This document shows positions 15,726 to 24,845 of a stretch of DNA of 64,000 nucleotides, piece after piece. The notes beneath the pieces were generated by a model, which saw nothing but the letters and a program-made list of their open reading frames with translations, was not told where the DNA came from and did no database searches. The position numbers and the translations under genes were made by a program. Numbering within the stretch: the stretch's first letter is position 1; the number at the start of each line of letters is the position of its first letter. The stretch comes from Bifidobacterium longum subsp. infantis ATCC 15697 = JCM 1222 = DSM 20088. GTDB taxonomy: Bacteria; Actinomycetota; Actinomycetes; Actinomycetales; Bifidobacteriaceae. The stretch is taken from NCBI RefSeq assembly GCF_000269965.1, contig NC_017219.1:1488001-1552000 (forward strand). The letters run 5' to 3'.

Positions 15726-16349
15726 TTGTATTCGTTCCAGCGGTGGCCGGATGTCAGAGCCGCTTTCGACCGGTTCGGCTCGTACACGCCCTCATGGTCG
15801 GCCGCACGCCGGCAGGCCATCGCCGATGACGGGGATGAGGACTGGTGGAACGCGATTTCGCCCGCCTACCGGTGGATGATGGGCGAAATGGAACACAAGG
15901 GCATGCCGCGACCGGACCCGGACGCGGCCCCATTGTGGGCGTGGGCCCGCTGGGTCGATTCGAAAGGCAGGGCGCATACGCGTCCCGACCGACGGTATCC
16001 CGGCTTCCGCAACCAGTACGACGGATTGGAGCTCCTGCACCTGCGGGTCGATGAGAGCCGCGTGCTCTGCACGGATTTCGACCAGTACCATTGCGTCATC
16101 AGCCGGTGGCCGTGCGCCCCGTTGGACGCCGGCACATGGCCGCCCGCCGAGTACGACCGGTGGCTGGACGAGCATTGGGACGATCCGGCCGAAAAGAAAC
16201 GGCTCCAGTACAGGGAGAACGCGATCGTGGATCCTGCGCATCTGCCGGACCGGTGGATCCAGGCCTGCCTATGGACGATCACGCCGCATGATGTGGTCGA
16301 TATCCGACCGGCATGCGGGAAACCGGATACCATTGGGGATCATGGATGA
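15726..16349 (+). CDS. DUF3841-family protein
   Basis: The 207-residue protein matches the DUF3841 pattern: an N-terminal YSFQRWPDV, PAYRWMMGEMEHKGMPRP and PLWAWARWVD, then a conserved aromatic C-terminal part (DRWIQACLWTITPHDVVDI). Such proteins occur in phages and mobile elements; their function is unknown. The TTG at 15726 is the first common start. CTG at 15717, better spaced from GGAG (15707), would add three residues. The 3' end overlaps the restriction-modification gene by 8 bases, suggesting co-expression. Confidence 0.6.
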   Translation: MYSFQRWPDVRAAFDRFGSYTPSWSAARRQAIADDGDEDWWNAISPAYRWMMGEMEHKGMPRPDPDAAPLWAWARWVDSKGRAHTRPDRRYPGFRNQYDGLELLHLRVDESRVLCTDFDQYHCVISRWPCAPLDAGTWPPAEYDRWLDEHWDDPAEKKRLQYRENAIVDPAHLPDRWIQACLWTITPHDVVDIRPACGKPDTIGDHG

Positions 16350-19140
16350 TCTGAAGAGCAGGGCGGCCAAGTTCGCCGAAACATGGGCGGGACGAGGCGA
16401 CGAGAAATCCGACACCCAACAGTACTGGCGTGACCTGTTGGACAAGGTGCTGCTCATCCCGGACACGAGCGACAGGCAGGTGCTCTGGTTCGAACGGCGC
16501 ACCGCATTGGACGGGTTCATCGACGCGCTCATGATCCAGGCCCGCGTGCTCGTCGAACAGAAGAGCCTCGGCGTGGATTTGGACAGGCCGGAGCCACGCC
16601 AGGGGAGCATGGTCACGCCGGTCCAACAGGCGAAACGGTATTCCGACAGCCTGCCGCCATCGGAACGCCCGACCGTGCTCATCACCTGCAATTTCGGAAC
16701 ATTCCGCCTCTACGATCTGGAAGCCGACCCGTTGGCCCGCACCCCGCAATCGGAGTTCACGCTTGCCGACCTGCCGAACCATATCAGCGAGATCGGCCGC
16801 CTGTTCACGCACGAGAACTCCCGCGTCGTACAACAGGAGCGGCTGTCGGTCAAGGCCGGCCGACGGGTCGCCAGACTGCATGACTCTTTGGCGAAATGCT
16901 TCGAACATCCGGACGATCCGGCGGAGCATGATGCGCTGGCGATGCTGACCGTACGCCTCGTGTTCTGCCTGTACGCGGAGGACGCGAACCTGTTTCGGCC
17001 GGACGCGCTCCGCGACTATGTGGCGGCATCCACGCCCGAACGTCTGGGCGAAGACCTCTATGACCTGTTCGAGGTGCTGGACACGCCGATCGGGAAGCGG
17101 CGCCGTTACCTGCCGGAATCGTTGAAGGCGTTCCCCTACGTGGACGGCGGCCTGTTCGCCGACCGGATCGACGTGCCCCCGTTGACCGGGGAGCTGCGTG
17201 ACGCCCTGCTGGACATCAGCGAGGGCTTCGACTGGAGCGGCATCAGCCCCGTCATCTTCGGCTCCCTCATGGAGGAGACGCTCAGCCATGACGAACGGCG
17301 CAAGGGCGGCATGCACTACACGTCCGTCAGGAACATCCACCGTCTCATCGACCCGTTGTTCCTCGACGGGCTGAAATCGGAGCTCGAACAGGCCGAAGCG
17401 AAACCGGTCGCCGGCGGGGCCCGCACCAACGCGCTCAACAAGTTGCATGACAAAATCGCCGGCCTCCGGTTCCTCGACCCCGCCTGCGGGTCCGGCAACT
17501 TCCTGACCGAAACCTATCTGGAACTGCGTCGCATCGAGAACCGGATCCTCGCCGATTTGGACAAGGACGGGCAGCTCGCCCTCGATCTGGGCGACGACCT
17601 GAACCCGGTCAGGGTCAGCATCAGCCACTTCCACGGCATTGAAATCAACGGGTTCGCCTGCGCGGTCGCCCGCACCGCGTTATGGATCGCGGAACAGCAA
17701 GCATTGGATGATACCGAATCGACCATCAGTGGCCTGCCCCGGCTCCCGTTCACCGATACGGCCCATATTCAACAAGGCAACGCCCTGCGCCTCGACTGGA
17801 ACGAACTATTACCCGGCGACCACTGCGACTATGTGATGGGCAACCCGCCGTTCATCGGACACGTCACCAAGACCGCCGGTCAGACCGATGATCTGAAGAC
17901 CGTGTGGGGCCGCCAGTATGACGGATATCTCGACTACGCGACCGGATGGTACCGGAAGGCCGCCTCCTACCTGTCTAAACCGGATGCGGCGTTCGCATTC
18001 GTCACCACCAATTCGATCACCCAGGGGCAGCCCGTGGGACCCCTGTTCAAACCGTTGCATGCGGACGGCTGGCATATCCGTTTCGCGCACCGCACGTTCG
18101 CATGGGACGCCCAGTCCACGGACAACGCGCACGTCCATGTCATCATCATCGGCCTGGGCAGGAAAGCGAAGCCCGCGCCCGTACTGTTCGAATACGCGGA
18201 CATCAATGGGGAGCCGACCGCCCGCACCGTGGACAACATCAACGGGTATCTCATAGACGGCCCCGACCTGTACGTAGGCAAACGAAGCCAGAAGACGGGA
18301 CCGGTCTCGCCTCTTCTCGATGTCACCGATTCCGGTTCCATGCCCCTGGACGGAGGCAACCTGCTGCTCGCCGACCGGGAGGAATATGCCAAGGCCATGG
18401 CCGATCCCATCGCCGCACGCTTCGTCCGGCCGTTTCGCATGGGACGCGAGCTCATCAACGGCACGGACCGCTGGTGCCTATGGCTCAGGGACGCGGAGCC
18501 GGGGGAACTGAGGAAATCCTCGTTCCTGAAGAAGCGTGTCGACGCATGCGCCGAATACCGTCGCAATGCTCCAATGAAGGGCGATGCCTACAGGCATCGT
18601 GCGACACCTTGGCTGTTCCGTGACGACCATCAGCCGTCCATGAACTATCTTGCGATCCCGAAGGTGTTCAGCGAGGATCGGGAATACATGACCTGCGACT
18701 GGTACACGCCGGACATCATCGCCGGCGACATGGTGTACACCAGTCCCGACCGGGATGGCCTCGCATTCGCCGTCATCGAATCACGCATGTTCATGACATG
18801 GCAGCAGACGATTGGAGGGCGACTGGAATCACGCTGCCGTTTCAGCAACACGGTGATTTGGAACAACCTGCCCCTGCCCGCCCTCGACGACGACACCCGC
18901 ATGGCCCTGATCGAGGCCGGCAGGAACGTGCTGGCGACGCGAGCCAACCATCCCGGCCAGTCCCTGGCAGACCTGTACGATCCCGACTACATGCCGACCG
19001 ACCTACGCGCCGCCCACCGGGAATTGGACAAGGTTGCGGACGTGGCGTTCGGCGCGGATAGACGGCTGGGGGACGATGACGACGCGCGCCTCAAGATCCT
19101 GTTCGATTCGTACGCGCGCATGACGGCGGAGCGGGGCTGA
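16342..19140 (+). CDS. MmeI-like single-chain restriction-modification enzyme
   Basis: The 932-residue protein has the layout of MmeI-type (type IIL/IIG) enzymes. The N-terminal nuclease part carries ARVLVEQKSLGVDLD (the ExK of a PD-ExK site, residues about 72-74). A helical connector follows. The methyltransferase has FLDPACGSGNFLTETYLEL (SAM motif I, about 376) and YVMGNPPFIGH (catalytic motif IV, about 500). Last come a target-recognition and C-terminal region with CRFSNTVIWNNLPLP. One polypeptide would methylate one adenine per site and cut at a distance. ATG 16342 overlaps the DUF3841 stop. No separate methyltransferase or nuclease gene is adjacent. Loss of the nuclease activity cannot be excluded. 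Confidence 0.75.
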   Translation: MDDLKSRAAKFAETWAGRGDEKSDTQQYWRDLLDKVLLIPDTSDRQVLWFERRTALDGFIDALMIQARVLVEQKSLGVDLDRPEPRQGSMVTPVQQAKRYSDSLPPSERPTVLITCNFGTFRLYDLEADPLARTPQSEFTLADLPNHISEIGRLFTHENSRVVQQERLSVKAGRRVARLHDSLAKCFEHPDDPAEHDALAMLTVRLVFCLYAEDANLFRPDALRDYVAASTPERLGEDLYDLFEVLDTPIGKRRRYLPESLKAFPYVDGGLFADRIDVPPLTGELRDALLDISEGFDWSGISPVIFGSLMEETLSHDERRKGGMHYTSVRNIHRLIDPLFLDGLKSELEQAEAKPVAGGARTNALNKLHDKIAGLRFLDPACGSGNFLTETYLELRRIENRILADLDKDGQLALDLGDDLNPVRVSISHFHGIEINGFACAVARTALWIAEQQALDDTESTISGLPRLPFTDTAHIQQGNALRLDWNELLPGDHCDYVMGNPPFIGHVTKTAGQTDDLKTVWGRQYDGYLDYATGWYRKAASYLSKPDAAFAFVTTNSITQGQPVGPLFKPLHADGWHIRFAHRTFAWDAQSTDNAHVHVIIIGLGRKAKPAPVLFEYADINGEPTARTVDNINGYLIDGPDLYVGKRSQKTGPVSPLLDVTDSGSMPLDGGNLLLADREEYAKAMADPIAARFVRPFRMGRELINGTDRWCLWLRDAEPGELRKSSFLKKRVDACAEYRRNAPMKGDAYRHRATPWLFRDDHQPSMNYLAIPKVFSEDREYMTCDWYTPDIIAGDMVYTSPDRDGLAFAVIESRMFMTWQQTIGGRLESRCRFSNTVIWNNLPLPALDDDTRMALIEAGRNVLATRANHPGQSLADLYDPDYMPTDLRAAHRELDKVADVAFGADRRLGDDDDARLKILFDSYARMTAERG

Positions 19141-19166
19141 TTCCGTTGCGCCCATAGTCGGACCGC

Positions 19167-19559
19167 ATGGACGAACTGCATGAATGCTTCGAGGAGCGGC
19201 CCCGGCTCGAGGCCTGCCGTCCGGATCCGGACGATCCCGTCCACGACCCCGTCTGGTCCGACATCGCAAGGGATGATCGGGGCGTGTACGCGACCGTAAT
19301 CGCCCCACGTCCCGTCACCCTGCTGGACGGACAGGGGTATGACGGGGCCGGCCTGGACGGGTTCCGCCCGCCCGTCACCCTGCGGCCCGGCGAACGGTTC
19401 CGCATCCCCGTCACCATCGGCGCACGCGGGCGCGGGCGGCACCCGTACATACGGTTCCGCTACCGGTATGCGGACGGTCGACGCCCCGCCAGCGTCATCT
19501 GGCGCGTCCCCGATCAGGGACGCATACCCGGGGCATGGAACGATTCGACGATTTCATAG
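19167..19559 (+). CDS. hypothetical protein, 130 aa (has truncated copy at 37773)
   Basis: A charged N-terminus precedes a β-rich domain: VTLRPGERFRIPVTIGARG, IRFRYRYADGRRP, VIWRVPDQG. The same domain is encoded by the truncated minus-strand copy at 37773-37971, so it is a maintained element gene rather than a chance ORF. Function not recognised. It overlaps the next gene by 25 bases. Confidence 0.55.
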   Translation: MDELHECFEERPRLEACRPDPDDPVHDPVWSDIARDDRGVYATVIAPRPVTLLDGQGYDGAGLDGFRPPVTLRPGERFRIPVTIGARGRGRHPYIRFRYRYADGRRPASVIWRVPDQGRIPGAWNDSTIS

Positions 19560-20023
19560 CCACCCTGGACGGAACCCAGCTGCTCGCCCTGTTCGAGCAC
19601 GGGGACGGCGTCATGGCGGATCTGGCCGCGCATGCGAGACTCCGTCCAGGCCAGATTTCCCTGCTCATCGGCTTCATGGAGGAGACGAGCCCGTCATGGT
19701 CGGCGGATGTCGCCTACCAGCTGATCGCCAGCCAGGATTGCACGCCCGCCCAGTTGGAACGGCTGATCGGCTGGTGCGATGACCCCGGTACCTGGGAGAT
19801 CGCGTGCGGGAAGCATCCGGGCGGCGAGCGCGCGCTCGTCCGGGCCGCCGACCCGTATACGGCGCTCCGATACGCGCATCGTATCGGCCCGGATATCATG
19901 GCCGGATTCGCGCGCGACATCGACCCGACGGCGCGCGGTGCGCGCTACGAGGCGGGACGGCTGCGCCGCCGGCACGACTTCACCGGCGAAGCCGATTCGA
20001 TCCTCACGGCGAAGGGCCTGTGA
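19535..20023 (+). CDS. hypothetical helical-repeat protein, 162 aa
   Basis: It begins MERFDDFIATLDGTQLLALF and continues with short helices (LRPGQISLLIGFMEE, PAQLERLIGWCDDPGTW, PYTALRYAHRIGPDIM) that look like an α-helical repeat. The first 24 residues recur in the chimeric gene at 35795-36001. Function unknown. Confidence 0.6.
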   Translation: MERFDDFIATLDGTQLLALFEHGDGVMADLAAHARLRPGQISLLIGFMEETSPSWSADVAYQLIASQDCTPAQLERLIGWCDDPGTWEIACGKHPGGERALVRAADPYTALRYAHRIGPDIMAGFARDIDPTARGARYEAGRLRRRHDFTGEADSILTAKGL

Positions 20024-20066
20024 TGGGGACGCATGCGTGAGGGGACAGACGGAAAGGAAGACGAAA

Positions 20067-20450
20067 ATGCTCAACCAAGAAGCCAAAACACTCGAACACA
20101 CGCCGACCACCGGCATGGAGGTCCACGAGGGCGACATCTTCGTCAGCTCTTGGGGCTACAGCATGACCCTCGTTGACTTCTACCAAGTGACCAAGGTCAG
20201 CAAGACGGGCAAGAGCGTCAGCGTCCGCAGACTCGCCAGCAAGGTCGTGTCCGGGAACATCGACTCCCCGCAAGGCGGGTACGTGATCCCGATCAAGGAC
20301 CGTTTCGAGGGGGAGGAGCTGAGGAACAAGCGCCTCAAGGCCGATTACGGCGCGAACCCCCGCCCCATGTTCAAGGTGAACGACTGCGCCAGCGCTCGTC
20401 TGGCTGACGGAATCAACCCGAACGGGTACTACATGAACACTTGGGACTGA
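20067..20450 (+). CDS. phage-type hypothetical protein, 127 aa
   Basis: ATG follows GGAAGG. The protein contains GDIFVSSWGYSMTLVDFYQV, TKVSKTGKSVSVRRLAS and a C-terminal GYYMNTWD. This pattern (a small protein acting on 'GDIFxxSWGY...DFYQV') is common in phages and integrative elements, but no function is established. It begins a group of genes with lower GC third positions than those before it. Confidence 0.6.
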   Translation: MLNQEAKTLEHTPTTGMEVHEGDIFVSSWGYSMTLVDFYQVTKVSKTGKSVSVRRLASKVVSGNIDSPQGGYVIPIKDRFEGEELRNKRLKADYGANPRPMFKVNDCASARLADGINPNGYYMNTWD

Positions 20451-20484
20451 TTCACACAAACACAATTCTTAAAAAGGAGCCGAC

Positions 20485-20832
20485 ATGACCATCAACCTGC
20501 ACGACATCACCGGACAGGAATCGGGAATCATCCTCGTGGAAATGGATGAACGCGGACGACGCATGAACATGGTCGCCAACTGGGGCGACAAGGACGGACT
20601 GCCGTATCTCGTCGAACCGATGCTCGAACCGTTCTCGTTCGTCTTCCTCCAGTCGGAGGACGTCCACGTCGAAACCGAACGTATCCACAGCGGGACACTC
20701 AACGACGAAATCGCCCACGACGGCCTCGAAGACTGGAACCCGTTGGATGACGACTTGGAATCGGACGAACCCTGCGACGTCTACCCATTGTCGAACGGCT
20801 GGATTGTCGTCGCGCCGAAGGAATGGAACTGA
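20485..20832 (+). CDS. hypothetical acidic protein, 115 aa
   Basis: AAGGAG lies six bases before the ATG. The protein is acidic (LEDWNPLDDDLESDEPCDV) with a β-rich start (HDITGQESGIILVEMDERG). No domain is recognised. It is followed four bases later by the next gene. Confidence 0.55.
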   Translation: MTINLHDITGQESGIILVEMDERGRRMNMVANWGDKDGLPYLVEPMLEPFSFVFLQSEDVHVETERIHSGTLNDEIAHDGLEDWNPLDDDLESDEPCDVYPLSNGWIVVAPKEWN

Positions 20833-20836
20833 CAAA

Positions 20837-21376
20837 ATGAAAACACGCGACATTCTCAGCACCGTCACCCGCATACTGCCGGACTGGCATGTGTACAAGG
20901 ACCACCAATCCGGATGCATCACCGCATTCGACCCTCAAGCGGGATACGAGGTCACCGTCAACCTTCCCGACAGCGACACCATCCGCATCGTCCGCACGCG
21001 GTACGAGCTTGTCGAGGATAACACCGTCCTCGATACAGCCGACATGGGCGAGGAACGGGCATTGGACGAGCTGGCCCGACTGCTGGCTTCGCCCATGCCG
21101 CGCACCGACCGGCTCATGTGGCTGAAAGACCAGTTCGACAAAGGCGCCGAATGGTGCCGGAGCACGCTCCACGACGAACAGGAGGCGAAGGACACCGAGG
21201 ATATGGCCGAACACTACATGCGCGTATGCGAATCCTGCAACAAATACCCCGAACTCGACCCCGCGACCGTGTTCGAAGGGTGGCTGCTGGGCGAGGAGCT
21301 TGGCAACCCGTATGAAACGCGCCGTCAGGCCGCATCGCACATGCTGGCCGACGTGCGCCGACTGGACAAGGATTGA
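20837..21376 (+). CDS. hypothetical protein, 179 aa
   Basis: ATG 20837 is preferred because it follows the upstream stop directly. An N-terminal β part (HQSGCITAFDPQAGYEVTV) is followed by a charged helical C-terminus with several acidic runs and YMRVCESCNKYPELDPAT. No known family. Confidence 0.55.
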   Translation: MKTRDILSTVTRILPDWHVYKDHQSGCITAFDPQAGYEVTVNLPDSDTIRIVRTRYELVEDNTVLDTADMGEERALDELARLLASPMPRTDRLMWLKDQFDKGAEWCRSTLHDEQEAKDTEDMAEHYMRVCESCNKYPELDPATVFEGWLLGEELGNPYETRRQAASHMLADVRRLDKD

Positions 21377-21379
21377 ACC

Positions 21380-22056
21380 ATGTTGAACATCGAGAAGACG
21401 CTGCAATCTGTCCGCGACCTATTGGACCGGTTGGACAAGGAAGGCGTGGAGTTCGCTCTGGTTGAATCGAAATACTGCAACTGCGTAGCGGGCATCCAAG
21501 ACCCTAAGGATGACGTGCGTGTGTTCTTAGATTGCACGATTGGTACGGACGGTCGCTTCAGCTGGCAGGATTACGACGGTCACGAAGGACTCTGCGACTT
21601 CGACGAATTCCGTGTACTGATAATCAATCTCACGGCGGACAGGAGAAGCGCGAACAGTGGGCAGACCTGTGTGACAACGTGGACACGCCCATGCCGGATT
21701 CTCTGGCCGCCGTTGTGTCCGGCTGGGAAGGCAAGGCGGACCGTCTGCGAGCATTGCTGGAACCCGACGACCCGCCCCTGTTGGATGAGCGGGACTTTGA
21801 AATCCTGAGAAGCCTTCTGCCGCATCGCTTGGTCGGACCGGGGAAGAAATCAATATGTGTTCGCACCAGCCGGGGTCCTATCCTCCTCCGGAGTGCGGTC
21901 GAACCGGAGGAGGAAGCAAAACGGCTACGGGAGCTGGGCGTATTGGAACGCCGATACATCATCGACCACCCAGCGCACGGCCAAGTGTTCTACGACTTCC
22001 TGACCGACAAAGGCTGGAAGGCGTTGGACTTCGCGTGGTACGTCGGACTTGTGTAG
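21380..22056 (+). pseudogene. hypothetical protein gene with a probable frameshift
   Basis: The first frame gives MLNIEKTLQSVRDLLDRLDK to EFRVLIINLTADRRS, then becomes arginine- and cysteine-rich nonsense. From about 21640 a second frame reads QEKREQWADLCDN, SLAAVVSGWEGKADRLRALL and VFYDFLTDKGWKALDFAW up to 22056. Together these look like one protein of about 225 residues with a one-base shift near 21636. Two overlapping genes are the alternative, but the second frame lacks a good start. Function unknown. Confidence 0.5.
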
Positions 22057-22092
22057 TGAACTACCGCGACGCTCGCCGTCGCGGTAGTTCAC
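22056..22092. terminator. strong hairpin, possible terminator or attenuator
   Basis: A perfect 16-bp inverted repeat (22056-22071 with 22077-22092, 5-base loop) starts on the last base of the preceding stop codon. It has no T-run, so it is not a classic intrinsic terminator. It could instead protect the upstream transcript end or attenuate transcription. Confidence 0.5.
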
Positions 22093-22113
22093 CGGATTGG
22101 GAAAGGATGAATC

Positions 22114-22317
22114 ATGTTGAATCTCACAGAACTCATGGACATTGGTTGCGCCCATACCGTGACCGATTCGGACGGTTGGATGTACCCGTGCGGCAAACCC
22201 ATTGTGGCAATCCGCCGATGGCCGGAGGGCGACGGGGAAAGCTTCGGCGGTGTCTGCCAGCGGCACGCCAAACAGGCCGGTGCCGAACTCGTGCCGTTAG
22301 AAAACGTTCCGCAGTAA
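22114..22317 (+). CDS. small Cys/His protein of the CGxPxxAxRRW family, 67 aa
   Basis: The sequence contains IGCAHTV, CGKPIVAIRRWPEG and VCQRHAKQAGAELVPL. The spacing of Cys and His residues suggests one zinc site. Two other members of the same family lie at 25562 (broken) and 26129. AAAGGATG precedes the ATG. Function unknown. Confidence 0.6.
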   Translation: MLNLTELMDIGCAHTVTDSDGWMYPCGKPIVAIRRWPEGDGESFGGVCQRHAKQAGAELVPLENVPQ

Positions 22318-22334
22318 GGCAGAAAGGAAAAAGG

Positions 22335-22457
22335 ATGGCGATGAACGTCAAGCAGAAGGACAAGGAGCAGGTCGAATATCTACGCGAACTGGTGCACGAT
22401 ATCAATGAGTCATTGGAACGCTACGGCAGCGACATCCCGGAAAACAAGAAGGACTAA
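22335..22457 (+). CDS. micro-protein, 40 aa
   Basis: MAMNVKQKDKEQVEYLRELV and NESLERYGSDIPENKKD make a single charged helix. An AAAGGAAAAAGG site lies just upstream. It sits between two more convincing genes with tight spacing. Confidence is limited by size. Confidence 0.45.
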   Translation: MAMNVKQKDKEQVEYLRELVHDINESLERYGSDIPENKKD

Positions 22458-22460
22458 TCA

Positions 22461-22772
22461 ATGGCAAACATCACCAAGCCCGCCGTCGAACGGCATTCCT
22501 GTGATATCGCCGGCTGTGCGAGCATGGCCGAAAATCCAATGTACTGGGGAGTGAGCTTCCCCGTCATCGCACAGGACAATTACGACGACGGCTCCTATTT
22601 CGGCGGCACGCGCACCCGGATCATCAACCGGACGCTCGACCTGTGCGAACACCACGCCGGCACCCTGCTCGCATTGCACGGACAGCACACCAGCAACTAC
22701 GGGGAAGTATGGACGGATGATGGGCCCGAACTACAAGCCCATGACGCCCGCCGCGAACAGGCGGAAGGATGA
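22461..22772 (+). CDS. Cys/His-rich hypothetical protein, 103 aa
   Basis: It begins MANITKPAVERHSCDIAGC and has a later LDLCEHHAGTLLAL. The C-x4-C and C-x-H-H pairs could form a zinc site, as in the neighbouring CGxP family proteins. The middle part (SFPVIAQDNYDDGSYFGG) is unassigned. Confidence 0.55.
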   Translation: MANITKPAVERHSCDIAGCASMAENPMYWGVSFPVIAQDNYDDGSYFGGTRTRIINRTLDLCEHHAGTLLALHGQHTSNYGEVWTDDGPELQAHDARREQAEG

Positions 22773-22778
22773 CGGCCC

Positions 22779-23252
22779 ATGACCGAGGTCGACAAGGCTG
22801 TGAAACAGCTGAACGATTCAGGTATTCCCGCCATGCGCTCCTCGGATCCGGACTATCTCGTCTTTGAGATCGGCGAGAGCGTGTTCCGTGCATTATTGTC
22901 CGCCGATCCGACGCATGCGGCAAGCCAGCTGATTCGTGCGGCCGGGGCTTGCGGGGGAATCATCGCCGGCTATCGGAAGACGGTCGCCGGTCTCGGCCGG
23001 ATCGAGTCCCTGCCCGCGGATGATGTGTTCTGGGACGAGCTGTTCTCGAACGGGGAACCGGTCGAAATCGGGACCGTCATATTCCAGGTCCAGGTCCAGG
23101 CCGGCGGGGACGAACATCCCGTCGGCCTGGACCTGCTGGTCGTGTCGGACGGCACGTGGCGGCCGGACGGTTTCGACCCCGACAAGGAAGGCGCCGCCGG
23201 CGACGTGCGCGACTATCTGACCCAATGGATTAAGGAGAATCATGAATGTTGA
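22779..23252 (+). CDS. hypothetical protein, 157 aa
   Basis: An N-terminal helical part (AVKQLNDSGIPAMRSSDPDY) and a C-terminal block GLDLLVVSDGTWRPDGFDPD, then DVRDYLTQWIKENHE. The C-terminal 40 residues reappear in the chimeric gene at 35795. It overlaps the next gene by 11 bases. Function unknown. Confidence 0.6.
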   Translation: MTEVDKAVKQLNDSGIPAMRSSDPDYLVFEIGESVFRALLSADPTHAASQLIRAAGACGGIIAGYRKTVAGLGRIESLPADDVFWDELFSNGEPVEIGTVIFQVQVQAGGDEHPVGLDLLVVSDGTWRPDGFDPDKEGAAGDVRDYLTQWIKENHEC

Positions 23253-23883
23253 ACGCATCACCGTCGAGACCAACGACGAGACCGGGAACAATCCGGTTGA
23301 ATACGATTGGGAGTTCGGCCCGGACGGCGTGTTCCGCATGACCGGTGACGGGGATATGCCCGCCGCCTTCGAGGAGTCCGCCGCCATCGTGGAGGCGTTC
23401 AACCATGTCAACATGAGCATCGTGAACGGGGAGCGGACACCGCTGAAGGACGGCGATCACGCACTGCTCGCCCTTCTTGCCGCCGTCCTCGCCACCCTCG
23501 TCCCGTTCGTGGAGGGGAAGGACGGCGACCAGGTGGGATTCATGATGGGCGATACATCGAACGGCTTCAACGTCAATATCACGTCGGCGGAGTTCCTGGC
23601 CTGCTGCCGGTCCATGTGGATCGGCGCCGACGTGCATCGCGGCATGGGCCGATACCTGAACTTCCGTTGGGACAGGGATCGCGGGGAATGGGTCGAGGCG
23701 GGCACCGGGCTCGCGTTCCCCGGGGCGGACAGTCAGGTGGCTTTCATGCTGGAGACCGGCATGAACAACGGCGACGGCATCCGCTTCGACCCCATGGAAG
23801 GCAAGGAGGAAACCGTCCGGCTGTTCCGGCTCCTGTTGGAGACGGCGAAAAGCGCGGGCATCCCGGTCCGGTGGGGGGCGTGA
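23242..23883 (+). CDS. hypothetical protein, 213 aa
   Basis: It begins MNVERITVETNDETGNNPVE and contains LLAVLATLVPFVEGKDG, CCRSMWIGADVHRGMGRYL and a C-terminal helix FRLLLETAKSAGIPVRWG. A copy truncated after about 100 residues lies at 35490-35798. Soluble, acidic, and not recognised. Confidence 0.6.
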   Translation: MNVERITVETNDETGNNPVEYDWEFGPDGVFRMTGDGDMPAAFEESAAIVEAFNHVNMSIVNGERTPLKDGDHALLALLAAVLATLVPFVEGKDGDQVGFMMGDTSNGFNVNITSAEFLACCRSMWIGADVHRGMGRYLNFRWDRDRGEWVEAGTGLAFPGADSQVAFMLETGMNNGDGIRFDPMEGKEETVRLFRLLLETAKSAGIPVRWGA

Positions 23884-24080
23884 TGGCCGGAAGAAAATAC
23901 ATCATCGGCGTGTATATCACGGACGGCGAGGACGCCGATACGATGGCGACGCTCGACATCAGTAGCAGACCATGGCATGCGGCCATCAACGCCCGCGACT
24001 TCAAGCCGGGAGCCCGGCATGCGCTGTCCTTCGGCCTGCGGCTCCTGGCCGACAGGCTCGACGAATACAAGGAGGAGTGA
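23883..24080 (+). CDS. hypothetical protein, 65 aa
   Basis: The ATG shares a base with the preceding stop (TGATG). The sequence MAGRKYIIGVYITDGEDADT, FKPGARHALSFGLRLLADRL suggests a small α/β fold. The stop overlaps the next ATG. Unknown function. Confidence 0.5.
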   Translation: MAGRKYIIGVYITDGEDADTMATLDISSRPWHAAINARDFKPGARHALSFGLRLLADRLDEYKEE

Positions 24081-24547
24081 TGACCGATTACTCGCAATGG
24101 CTGGAAACGGTGTCCGAGGCGGTGCGGCCGGCGAAAGGACGCCATCATCCTCGCCGTGCTGTCCGTGTTCTGCTTCGCCGGCATGGTCATCGCATTCGTG
24201 GGCGGCATCGCCTTCATAGGCCGTCCGAAGAATTCGTGAAGGCCAACGTCCGGATCACGGCCGTGATGGCCCTGGGATGCGTCGCGTCCGTCATCGCGTT
24301 GCTGTTCGCGACGGCATCCGGACCCAATGGCGTGGAACCGTTCGCAACGCATACCGAGAACATGTACGGTATCGAACATCTGCGCTGCGATGGAGCGGAT
24401 TGCCCGGCATACGACCTGCCCGCGGACAACACCCCCGCAGGCTGGCTGAAGGACGGCCGGCTCGAACAGGGCCGCTTCATCGTGGATGGTCACAGGGTCG
24501 GGTTGGCCGGCCCTGACGGGGAACTATTGAAGCCGGTGAAACGGTGA
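24080..24547 (+). pseudogene. two-helix membrane protein gene with compensating frameshifts
   Basis: The continuous frame (155 residues) has an odd arginine/histidine-rich stretch at residues 20-51. In the alternative frame the same bases (about 24143-24237) encode IILAVLSVFCFAGMVIAFVG, a clear membrane helix. An extra A near 24136 and a missing base near 24230 would explain it. The rest reads normally: FVKANVRITAVMALGCVASV (second helix), then a likely extracytoplasmic part with CDGADCPAYDLPADNTPAG. As printed, a protein lacking the first helix could still be made. Confidence 0.5.
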
Positions 24548-24831
24548 GCGGGTTCTGGATCGGCTATCTCGCCGGCCTCGCCACACTGCCTGCCGTCGCG
24601 GTGCTCGTGTTCCTTGGGCTCGTGGTGTCCGCACTGTTTCCGGCGTCGTACGGATGGGAGTGCTATTGCTGCGGTGAGACCATCATCACGGAACGGGACA
24701 GCCATCCGGTGCCGGGTCTCACCGCATGGGCGAGATTCCAGGCGCACCGGCTGACCAAACGGCATCGCATCAACCACCGGGCATGGATGAAGGCTGGCAA
24801 ACCGTACGCAGACTGGAAGCCGGTGGCTTGA
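24544..24831 (+). CDS. membrane protein with cysteine motif, 95 aa
   Basis: One or two hydrophobic helices (WIGYLAGLATLPAVAVLVFL, LVVSALFP) are followed by WECYCCGETII and a basic tail (FQAHRLTKRHRINHRAWMK). GTG overlaps the previous stop. It probably sits in the inner membrane with a cytoplasmic zinc-like knuckle. Function unknown. Confidence 0.5.
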   Translation: MSGFWIGYLAGLATLPAVAVLVFLGLVVSALFPASYGWECYCCGETIITERDSHPVPGLTAWARFQAHRLTKRHRINHRAWMKAGKPYADWKPVA

Positions 24832-24845
24832 TGGAACGTTTCGGT

